Below, piece by piece: positions 42,432 through 50,399 of a stretch of DNA of 64,000 nucleotides (the first letter of the stretch is position 1; every line of letters begins with the position of its first letter). Location: assembly GCA_963575745.1 (NCBI GenBank), contig CAUYUJ010019948.1, positions 329,918-393,917 of the forward strand. Reading direction: 5' to 3'. The DNA is from Prorocentrum cordatum (Eukaryota > Sar > Dinophyceae > Prorocentrales > Prorocentraceae). The position numbers were made by a program, and so were the translations under genes. The notes beneath the pieces are model-generated. The model ran no database searches. It worked only from the letters and a program-made list of their open reading frames with translations, and was not told where the DNA came from.

Positions 42432-42649
42432 GCTAAATAACTACGCCACCGAAGCACTATCCTGCATCGAACTCAAACGTCACTAGCTGGCTTGCTTGAT
42501 TGGCTCGGCTTCCAAGGGAAAATATCTTACACAGCAACCGGTATTGTGCATGGTGGATGAGAGAGTAGGCCCAGAGAATCTCGCGCTGTCATTTTCACAG
42601 CGCGAAGCGTAGCCGCTCAAGGTCCTATACCCTGAGCCTCGCATCAGGT

Positions 42650-45600
42650 TCAGTCCAAGAAAAGTCCTCTGGCGTTGTCCACGCGCACTTCAAGGAAAAC
42701 ACCGTGCGCGTGGTCCTGCACTGGCTGAAACCGCGGAGCTGCCCACTTCCACTTGTACGTTGTCTGCGACTGCGTGCTTACACTCCGCCTCGTCTGACTC
42801 GGTCGCGTCATCACCGACGAGGCTGGCACGCTGAGAATGGTAGTGTCCACCATGTCCGTGGGCCGCATCTCCTTCAGCGTGGTATCGGGCTCGGGCGGGA
42901 CCAGGAGCCATTCTGGATCCCGCAAGTCGGCGTAGCGGAATCCCGCATAGCCGCTGACGGCGGCCACGACCAACGTCCAGACGACCACTATCAGCAAGTA
43001 GCTCGTCCAGTCGCCCGCGACAATGCCGTCCTTGGAGCAAACCTCCGCGTCGTAGTAGTAGCCGTCGTAGTGGGCGGTCTGGCCCTCGCATCCCTGCAAG
43101 AGCGTCGCCGCTGCCGTGATCATTGCAAGGGCCGCCGAGCGATTGGCACCAGGAGAGCCCGCCGCGCTCCTTGAGCGCCGCACCCGCGCAGCCGCCCCCA
43201 CGTCGAAGTCCACCTCCTCCGACTGCTGGTCGCTCTCCGCGACCTGGCCCATGTCCGTGTAGATGCCGTTGAGCGTCCTGAGCTTGACGAAGCGATCGTG
43301 TCCGAGGATCTTCGTGCCCAGGTCCGCTTTGTTATCGTCGGTGCCGACGGTCCCGAGGTCCATCAGCTTCCGCTTGATCGCCTGCTGGAGCCAGAGCACT
43401 CGCGCCTCCAGACTCCGAACCTTTCCAACTCCTTCCCGTCGGGCGATACCTCGGGCAGCTGACGAGTCCGTCAGCAGAGTAGCCGCCACTGAGAAGCCCA
43501 TGAACTCCAGGAGCGACTTGAAGTAGAGTATGTCTTCGGCGACCGCCGTCGCCGCGTAGTGTTCTGCAACTCCCGAACTGGTGGCCACGATGCCCTGGCG
43601 CCTGCTGAACGAGTGCATGGGAACTCCGTCGATCTCGATCTTGCCGCTCGACTGTGACCTCCTCGTCTGCAGGTCGCCCGCCCAGTCGCTGTCGCCGAAG
43701 CCAGCCAGCTCCACGTTCGTGCCCTCCGTCGGTCTCGGTAGCCAGTTCACCGCATCCCTCGTGCCGAGCAGGTACCTCACGAGCCTCTTGAGCGCGGTGA
43801 ATGCGCCGACGGTGGGGCCTGACAGCATTCTGCCCAGTAAGCTGACCTCGTACTGGCAGTCCGCTCTGTCCTGAACGTAGTACATCAGCGCCCCCACGCA
43901 CGAGCGGTAGACGCCAGCCTGCTGCTGAGACAGAGCGGGGGTGCTCCCCATGAGCGCCTTGTGTGCTGGCACTCCAGGTGTGGGTGCCGTGTTCGAGCTG
44001 CCCAGGCCGAGAGTCTCCACCACGTAGTCGAGGTACTTCGGGTTGGCCTGCAGCTCAGTGCCCTGCTCGTACCTCGTCCTCAGCCTCTTCAGGTGCTCGT
44101 AGGTGGTGCCGTACGCGTGGATCTCGCCGCCGCTGAAGGTCACGTGCAACTTCAGCTCGTCACGGAAGCCCTCCAGCGCGTCCCTCGATCCAGCCATGTG
44201 TAGGTCGTCCATGTGCAACTCAACCACCACCTCACTCTCAGGATTGTAGAAGAACTGCGGGGCCACCTCGCACCTCGTCATGTGCATCTCGTCCGTGAGG
44301 ATGCCCGCCATGTGCTCCACCCAGCCTGGCGCCGCCGTGCGCCTGCCAGGTAGCTGCTTCTTCAGCTTCCAGTAGATCTCCGTGTCCTTGCCCTCCGCCT
44401 TGAACATGTCCAGGTACTCCTGCGGGGGGTCCACCACCACGTCTTCATACTCGGGCGCCTGGTAGAAGGCGTCCGTCGCGTCCAGCGTCATCACCTCGAA
44501 GCCGCGCTTGAGAGCCACGAAGTCGATCAGCCTGTTGGAGATCGGGGCTGATCCTGGCGTGAACAGGTCGTCTCGCCACTCCTGCCAGCGGAACTCGCGG
44601 CAGACGAATCGCACCTTGCGCTGCCACTCCCGCAGCGCTGGCTTCCACCTCCACTGCTTCTCCCAGCGCGTGGTGATGTGCTTCATCCCTCTCGCCTCCA
44701 ACTTGGGGATGTCCTCGCCGACGCCGTGGTCCAGGAGGCTCTGCAGGTGCTCCAGCGTGAGCCTCTTGTCCAGCTCGTCCTGCATGTCCACGTCGAACAT
44801 GCCGTCCGTCGGGTCCTCGACCTCGTCTGAGACCTCCTCCCAGAACGCGTCGGGCGAGTCGTCCACGTTGCCGGCGTCCAGCGCGTGGACTGCCGCAACT
44901 CGCGCTCGCTTGCCTTCTGAAACTTCCGCCGCAGGCGAGACCTCGCGCCTCGCTGCCTGCGAGGGCGCCGCCCCCATCACCACGTCACTCGGCGCCGGCG
45001 GCGCTGGCGCTGGAGGCTGCGGCTGCGGCGGGGCCGCCGCTGCCGCAGGAGGTGCCTGCTGCGGTGCCTGGGGCTGAGCAGGCGCCGCTCCGCCCTCAGG
45101 TGGTCCTGGCTGCTGTGGCTGTGGAGCATCAGGCTGGAGTTGTGCATCCGCCTTCGGGAGCTCCGTCGCCACCTGCTGTGGTGCCCGCCTGCGCTTCGAC
45201 CTCTCGGGGGCCGTCCTCGTAGCCCAGGGTAGCCCCGTCACCGTCAGCAGGAGCTCCTTGTCCGTCTGCTTCTCCTCAGGGAGCCGTCGAACCGTCCGCG
45301 CGCGGTCGAGCCCCCGAGGCGTCATCACCAGGTGCTCCTGAGACTCGTCCGATCTGCCGACCCAGATCCCTCTGCCCCACTGGGCCTCGCCTCGGCGTAG
45401 ACGTCGTCCTCCAGCGAGACCTCGATGCGCAGGCCGCGCAATCCGATACAGCACCGTCTCGCCGAAGTTGCAGATGTCGCCCTTGTAGGGGGTGCCCGTC
45501 GCTGTCTCGCGTGGGGTCTGTCCTCCAGCTCGCCGTGAGAACCGCTCGTGCAGCCACCCAGCGTGTCGCATCATCCAGGCCCAGATCGGCATCGCTGCCG

Positions 45601-47878
45601 TGACCTTTGTGCCGTAGCGCTTCTCGAGGTCCAGCCTGGGAACCCGCGTCTGGCCCTCGACTATCTTCACCGCTGCCTCCGCTGGGTTCGACTGGCTGCT
45701 GTGCTTCGGGGTCAGCTCTGGTGTGATCCTGCCCGTGAGCACGCTGACCACGCCGTCTAGGATGGCCTTCGTCGCCTGCTCAGTGTCTGTCCTGAGCCTG
45801 CACTTGCCAGTCTCGAGCCGCTGCACAAATGACTTGATGCCTGCAATCGCGTATGGTGATGCTGCCTTCGATGGACATGGAATCACCTTCACCACTCCCG
45901 TGTCCGAGCTGAACCCCACGAGCATCGTCGCGTAGGTATCTTCGACCTTGGTCAGGTCCCCCTCCTCGTCGGCCGTCTTGCAGAAGCCGAAGTCGTAGCT
46001 GATGAGCGGGTGCTTCTGCTCCGAGTCCTCGAGCCTGACCAGCGAGTGAGGGGCGTCTGGAGCCTTGCCCCTGACGCATTCCTCGCACCACGGCGCAGCG
46101 GGCAGATGCGTGAGGCGATGATGCCTCTCCTCCTCCGCGCTCGGGGCCTTCGGCACAGGGAGCTGCCTCGCCTCGACGGGGTCGTGCTGAATCCCGAGCT
46201 GCTCCTTCACTGCCAGCTTGTGCTGCTTTTCTGCCTCCGCGCGCCTGTGGGCTGCCTCTGCCACGATGAGCCGTTCCCACAGCTCAAGCTTCGTGCCGTA
46301 AATCGGCATGAACAACTCCCTCAGCCTGGTCCTCAGCGCGCCGACCGAGCTCTCCGCCGTGAGCACTGGTGCCGTCGCCACCTCCTGCTGCTCTGCCGCG
46401 CCGCGGCAATGGTGAGCAACTGCCGCGGGCCCCGCGGACACGATCGGGAGCCTGAGGCTGTTCCGCTCGAGCTCCAGCTGCACGCTGCGATGGCCCTTCG
46501 TCATGTAGAGCCCATCCTCCAGACTGAGATTGAACTTGAAGCCCTGCCTGAGCAGCTTGCCCATGCTCAGCAGGTCGTCGTTCACGTCGGCGACGAGAAA
46601 GTCCGCCGTCGCCTCGATGCCCTCCTGCATCGTCATCTCAACACCCCGAGGGCCAGCCGTCGGCAACGGCTTCTGCTGCACGTCGAAAAGCCTCGGCGCG
46701 TCTGCCGCACTGTTGACTGGGGCCTCTGGGACGAACTTGTGCCTGCACAGGTGGTCGTCGCTGCCGCTGTCGATCAGGATGGAGCCGCCGACCTTCGCCA
46801 CCTTGCCGTCCGTCGTCGCCGAGACCGCGAACACCCAGCCGTCGGGGACGCCGTCATAGTAGCCCGATGCAGCACGCACCGTGCCGTCCGACTGCTGCTG
46901 CCCAGAGCCCGCTGCCGCCGCATCGCCCTGGACTGCCCGCGCGTTACCAGTCTCCTTCTTGGCGTCGTCTGCCTTCTTCTTCCTGCAGTCCGCGCGCTTG
47001 TGGCCCCACTTGCCGCAGTAGCCGCACTCGCCCTCGAAATACTCAGCCTGTCCCTTGCCGTGTCCGTGCTTGCCGTCACGATTCTTTGACTTAGTCTTCG
47101 AGTCCTTGCCACCCTTCGGGTTCTTGCCAGTCCTTCCTGGCTTGTCCGTCTTGCCCGTCTTGCCGACCTTGCCCTGAGATTTGCCTGCGGGAGGTCCGCC
47201 TCGCACTGCATCCACCTGCATCGGCGCGACTCCGCCCGTATCTGGAACGTGTGTGAAGGTCCGTCCTTGATTGTAGTAACCTCGGATGTGACTCCGAGCC
47301 GCGCTGAACGTGAGCTTCACATCCGCAGGAGCCTGCCGAATAACTTCACGATATGGTTCTGGCGCGTGCTCCAGCAGCACGCTGACTCGCACGTTGTCTG
47401 AGACGGCCTCGCCACTCTGGTCCACGTACTCTGCCACGATAGCCTCCCAGGCAGTGAGCGACTGGAAGAAGTCGATGCCCGACTCTCGGTCCTTCGCCCA
47501 CTTGTCCTGGGGGTTCAGGATGAATCGCAACATGGCCGTCCACCTGTTGCCTGACCTGCTCTCGTACTCTATCTTGAGCTGGCGCCACGCCTCGAGGCCG
47601 TTCTTCCGCGAGAGCTTGACCACTCCCAGCGACTTGCCGTCGCGCCACGTGATCAGCAGGTGCCGCAGCCGCTGGCTCACTGCCCTCGCGAGGTCACCAA
47701 GCTGGTCGTTCGGCAGCGGATCCCGCCGATTGGCCGCCTCGGTCATGAGATCCTCCATGCCGAGCAGCGCCGTGTAGGCCTCGAACCTGAGACTCCAGTC
47801 TCCCCACCTCTCATCAGTGCCATCGAACCTCTGCAGCCGCATGTCCGTCCGCACGTCGACCACATCGAGCGCCGCCAT
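42650..47878 (-). CDS. Copia gag-pol polyprotein with C-terminal membrane segment
   Basis: 1,742 residues in one uninterrupted frame; ATG at 47878 is 77 bases after the 5' LTR. Gag occupies residues 1 to about 280, followed by a CCHC knuckle CGYCGKWGHKRADC (about 284-297). The protease site is ILIDSGSDDHLC (about 368). The integrase zinc site is HHRLTHLPAAPWCEEC (about 585), with the DDE triad in YDFG, RTDTEQA and NPAEAAV. The reverse transcriptase has MTLDATDAFYQAP and HMDDLHMAG (about 1222). RNase H has GFGDSDWAG, SGVAEHYA and LLTDSSAARG. The PR-INT-RT-RH order is diagnostic of Ty1/copia. About 200 residues follow RNase H, including hydrophobic AALAMITAAATLLQG and a probable transmembrane helix YLLIVVVWTLVVAAVSGYAG (about 1630-1650). 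Confidence 0.97.
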   Translation of the reverse strand: MAALDVVDVRTDMRLQRFDGTDERWGDWSLRFEAYTALLGMEDLMTEAANRRDPLPNDQLGDLARAVSQRLRHLLITWRDGKSLGVVKLSRKNGLEAWRQLKIEYESRSGNRWTAMLRFILNPQDKWAKDRESGIDFFQSLTAWEAIVAEYVDQSGEAVSDNVRVSVLLEHAPEPYREVIRQAPADVKLTFSAARSHIRGYYNQGRTFTHVPDTGGVAPMQVDAVRGGPPAGKSQGKVGKTGKTDKPGRTGKNPKGGKDSKTKSKNRDGKHGHGKGQAEYFEGECGYCGKWGHKRADCRKKKADDAKKETGNARAVQGDAAAAGSGQQQSDGTVRAASGYYDGVPDGWVFAVSATTDGKVAKVGGSILIDSGSDDHLCRHKFVPEAPVNSAADAPRLFDVQQKPLPTAGPRGVEMTMQEGIEATADFLVADVNDDLLSMGKLLRQGFKFNLSLEDGLYMTKGHRSVQLELERNSLRLPIVSAGPAAVAHHCRGAAEQQEVATAPVLTAESSVGALRTRLRELFMPIYGTKLELWERLIVAEAAHRRAEAEKQHKLAVKEQLGIQHDPVEARQLPVPKAPSAEEERHHRLTHLPAAPWCEECVRGKAPDAPHSLVRLEDSEQKHPLISYDFGFCKTADEEGDLTKVEDTYATMLVGFSSDTGVVKVIPCPSKAASPYAIAGIKSFVQRLETGKCRLRTDTEQATKAILDGVVSVLTGRITPELTPKHSSQSNPAEAAVKIVEGQTRVPRLDLEKRYGTKVTAAMPIWAWMMRHAGWLHERFSRRAGGQTPRETATGTPYKGDICNFGETVLYRIARPAHRGLAGGRRLRRGEAQWGRGIWVGRSDESQEHLVMTPRGLDRARTVRRLPEEKQTDKELLLTVTGLPWATRTAPERSKRRRAPQQVATELPKADAQLQPDAPQPQQPGPPEGGAAPAQPQAPQQAPPAAAAAPPQPQPPAPAPPAPSDVVMGAAPSQAARREVSPAAEVSEGKRARVAAVHALDAGNVDDSPDAFWEEVSDEVEDPTDGMFDVDMQDELDKRLTLEHLQSLLDHGVGEDIPKLEARGMKHITTRWEKQWRWKPALREWQRKVRFVCREFRWQEWRDDLFTPGSAPISNRLIDFVALKRGFEVMTLDATDAFYQAPEYEDVVVDPPQEYLDMFKAEGKDTEIYWKLKKQLPGRRTAAPGWVEHMAGILTDEMHMTRCEVAPQFFYNPESEVVVELHMDDLHMAGSRDALEGFRDELKLHVTFSGGEIHAYGTTYEHLKRLRTRYEQGTELQANPKYLDYVVETLGLGSSNTAPTPGVPAHKALMGSTPALSQQQAGVYRSCVGALMYYVQDRADCQYEVSLLGRMLSGPTVGAFTALKRLVRYLLGTRDAVNWLPRPTEGTNVELAGFGDSDWAGDLQTRRSQSSGKIEIDGVPMHSFSRRQGIVATSSGVAEHYAATAVAEDILYFKSLLEFMGFSVAATLLTDSSAARGIARREGVGKVRSLEARVLWLQQAIKRKLMDLGTVGTDDNKADLGTKILGHDRFVKLRTLNGIYTDMGQVAESDQQSEEVDFDVGAAARVRRSRSAAGSPGANRSAALAMITAAATLLQGCEGQTAHYDGYYYDAEVCSKDGIVAGDWTSYLLIVVVWTLVVAAVSGYAGFRYADLRDPEWLLVPPEPDTTLKEMRPTDMVDTTILSVPASSVMTRPSQTRRSVSTQSQTTYKWKWAAPRFQPVQDHAHGVFLEVRVDNARGLFLD

Positions 47879-47943
47879 CTCCGACTGAGAGGTGCGCTGA
47901 GAGGGTGGCGCGCGAGCTCAGATCCCGTGGGCACAGGAACCGA

Positions 47944-47955
47944 GCTCCGCTACCA
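47944..47955 (-). promoter_or_regulatory. Copia primer-binding site
   Basis: Minus strand TGGTAGCGGAGC begins directly after the 5' LTR. TGG pairs with a tRNA CCA end, and the rest would pair with an acceptor stem ending GCTCCGCTACCA, close to initiator-methionine tRNAs of other eukaryotes. The tRNA identity is inferred. Confidence 0.7.
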
Positions 47956-48086
47956 TGTAGCGATATTGATGCTGTTTCCCTTCGACATCAGAGCCAAAGG
48001 ACCTGCGGTGCTTGCTCTCTCCATGCCGTGCCATGCTATCTCCTGCAGAGGGGGGTCTCCGACCCCAGCAAATACAATCTCCAACA
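47956..48086 (-). repeat. Copia 5' LTR
   Basis: 131 bp, 129 identical to the left LTR. It should contain the promoter and start of the element RNA, but no TATA-like motif was identified. Confidence 0.95.
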
Positions 48087-48091
48087 GATCC
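48087..48091. other. Copia target-site duplication, right
   Basis: GATCC, identical to 42187-42191. Confidence 0.95.
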
Positions 48092-49004
48092 TCTCCAAAG
48101 TCGTGGCCAAGCTGGTCTCGGACGTCTTGCGCTGCCTCGGGGAGTGCGTGCTCGACGAGGGTCAGATGGGCTTCCGGCCTCTCCGTGGATGCATGGACGC
48201 TGTCTTTGTCCTTCGGCGTGTCTTCGAGGAAGTCAGAGCGACGCGCGCCCCTGCGGCCGGTGCAGACGAGGGCGTCTATGCTTTGTTTGTGGACCTACGC
48301 AAGGCTTTCGACTCTGTACCGCGCTCTGTTATATGGGGCGTCCTGCGCAGGCACGGGGCCCCAGAGGCGCTGGTCGGCGTGGTAATTGATTTCCACGAGG
48401 GCACGGGCTCGAACGTCAAGCATCGCGGCGCCCTCAGCGACCGCTTCTGCATGCGAACGGGCGTGCGCCAGGGCGCCCTGGAGGCGCCTGCGCTGTGGGA
48501 CTTGCACTATGACTGCGTGGTGAAAGATTGGCGCTGGCGCCTCGCGAAGGCGCTTGGTCTCAGGGGGGGCTGCGCATTCATGTCCTCGCACGACTTGGAC
48601 CTCTCGCGCCCGCGGGGCAAGACCTTGCGAGCTGCGACCGCCTCTGCGCATCACATTTCTGACGTCGCTTATGCTGATGACCTGGTCACTCTTCGCGCCT
48701 CGCTGCAGGAGCAACAGGTCGCCGCGCGGCTTCTCGCGGACGCTGTGAAGGACTGGGGCGGCGAGCTCAATGCCAAGAAGACTTCTCCCGGTCGGCCTTG
48801 TGGAGGGCAATCTCGCTGTTGACGGCCACGTGATATAGCAAGTTTGCGAGTTCAAGTATCTCGGATCCATCGTGAGCAACGATGCCAGCCTCGGCCAGCG
48901 AGCGGACGTCATGACGAAGATCCGCGCTGCTTCCTTTCGGACGTCTGCGGTCCGTGTGGTCAGACGGGCGCATTGCAATGACGACGAAGCGTCTGATCTT
49001 GGTT
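48092..49004 (+). pseudogene. LINE3 reverse transcriptase, catalytic part
   Basis: Continues LINE3 after the copia insertion: LSKVVAKLVSDVLRCLGECV, motif A YALFVDLRKAFDSVP, motif B MRTGVRQGALEAPALWD and motif C VAYADDLVTL. The region near 48780 lacks about 27 bases present in LINE4, shifting the frame to a stop at 48820. Related sequence continues to about 49003 (TMTTKRLI-type region on comparison with LINE4) and then changes to LINE2-family sequence. Confidence 0.85.
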
Positions 49005-49470
49005 CGCGAGCGTCAGCGACTGCGCTGATGGAGTCTCCGTGCACCAAAACCTCCTGATCGATCAGTTCGGTGAGCAGCTCGTCCATGCCTCCCTCATTGC
49101 CCGGAGCCTCTGGTTGCGCAACGGGCGCGTCGGGGAAACGGTGTACCTGCTGCGCGGCTTGAGAAGTCAGGGCAGGGAGTCCGGGAGGTGACGCATGGGG
49201 CGCTGGCGTCGCAGCCCCTCGCGGGCACGCAGTGTCCTCCTCGTGTCCTGGCGTTGGTGGCACTGGGGCCTGAAGTGTCATTCCTGGTGGCAAGATGGGC
49301 ATCGGCCCGCGCCTGGTGCCGCCGTTCCGAAGAGTGGGCAAGCACTGTGCGGCAAGAGTGCAATCCCGCGAGCAGAGTGTCTGGTCCACCACCGCGGAGG
49401 CGGAGCACCAGGTGCATCGCGGCGTGCGTCTGGATGTTGTATACGCTGCCTTGAAAGCCCGTGACCGAGC
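49005..49470 (-). mobile_element. LINE2-family 5' fragment with ubiquitin-like tail
   Basis: Matches 39670-40111 closely on the minus strand (GGMDELLTELIDQEVLVHGD, acidic helix; PHASPPGLPALTSQAAQQ). The ubiquitin-like peptide is better preserved here: YNIQTHAAMHLVLRLRGG, 13 of 18 residues identical to the ubiquitin C-terminus, with YNIQ intact. Upstream of YNIQ, similarity to the LINE2 copy stops at about 49430. The right part shares about 45 bases with 49930-49978. The left edge is a chimeric junction with LINE3. Confidence 0.75.
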
Positions 49471-50399
49471 ATCGGCTGTACAAAAAGTACGACTGCGAGT
49501 CGAACGAATTCAAACGAATTCTTGCGAGTGGATGAACACAGCCATCGGTAGTCACCTGCGGCAGTGGGGTATCCGTAGGCCAGCCCGCCGTCTCACGGCA
49601 GCCCTCTCACAACCAGCACCCCGCCATTCAATCCGCCTATCCGGCGTCATCAAGAGGACGGCCCGCTGGTGGAACGTAGGGGATCAAAGGCCCCTAGCCA
49701 GGGGTCGAGGGGAGACAATGGCATAAGCTGGCTTTATAAGTCTCCGCACCTGCAAGCTCCCGCGCCTGGCATCGCAACCACCCGCCAATGCAACTCCAAC
49801 AAGGGACTGGCCCATGAAGGAGCGTCACCGAGGGACCCGCAAAGCTCGATGATCCAGGGGCCGTGGTGGAGCACAGCGGAAAACCCAGCGGCCGGGGCGC
49901 ATTTGCAAAAACTATTGTGGGACCCCGCGCCCCGCACGGTCTGGATGTTGCATGCGCTGCCTTGAAAGCCCGTGGCCGAGCGTCGGCGGCAGGCCGAGGC
50001 CGGAGTTCCCTCCAGCCAGGGACTGCGACTGCGGATCAAAATAGCATGTCCAAGGTACGCATCCGGCTGGGCCCCTGCGCAAGGAACGGCGCAACAGGAT
50101 AACAGCACGACAACCGCGTCGTCTTGAATATTGTATCGAAAAAAATATATCAGCGTGAAGAGACATCGTCGATGAGGCCGCGCGGCGCCAGCGTGGCAGC
50201 GGCGCGCAACGTAGTACATGAGCAACATGCAGAAAACGCGGCGCCGCCGAGGCGGCCAGTGCCTCCGGGGAGGCCGGTGCGCCGCCGCACGCTCCCCGCA
50301 GGGAGCCGTGGCCCCGGGCGCGGGCCGCGCCAGGCGCCCGAGGCCGCCGGCACCGCGTCGGAATTCCAGCTGCACTCTTGAAGACAAGCCAGGTTGGAG
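49471..50399. other. No gene seen; relic retroelement sequence
   Basis: Contains, at about 49930-49978, a second copy of the 45-base leader found next to the ubiquitin tail at 49425-49470 (minus strand CACGGGCTTTCAAGGCAGCG core). A short AT-rich patch is at 50125-50155. Otherwise nothing recognised. Confidence 0.45.

Larger units (their letters stand above)
42192..48086 (-). mobile_element. Complete Ty1/copia LTR retrotransposon
   Basis: 5,895 bp on the minus strand: 5' LTR 47956-48086, primer-binding site, 77-base leader, one 1,742-codon gag-pol frame, about 330-base 3' UTR, polypurine tract, 3' LTR 42192-42322. LTRs are 131 bp, begin TG, end CA and differ at two positions. A perfect 5-bp duplication flanks it. 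It is inserted in the reverse-transcriptase frame of LINE3. The intact frame and near-identical LTRs indicate a recent insertion. Confidence 0.97.
40325..49004 (+). mobile_element. LINE3: non-LTR retrotransposon interrupted by copia
   Basis: Plus-strand element in two pieces, 40325-42191 and 48087-49004, separated by the copia insertion. Removing 42192-48086 plus one GATCC restores ILSKV-type coding across the join, as seen in the uninterrupted LINE4 copy. It ends abruptly at about 49004, where it is fused to LINE2-family sequence, so its C-terminal third is missing. The 5' end is head-to-head with LINE2. Confidence 0.85.

Noticed and set aside
42604-42624. GCGTAGCCGCTCAAGG as a spliced-leader relic
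   Set aside because: Matches the leader only after deleting six bases, occurs once, and lies in the copia 3' UTR.
46010-47089. 359-codon plus frame opposite the copia ORF
   Set aside because: Antisense shadow of gag-pol, with no domain.
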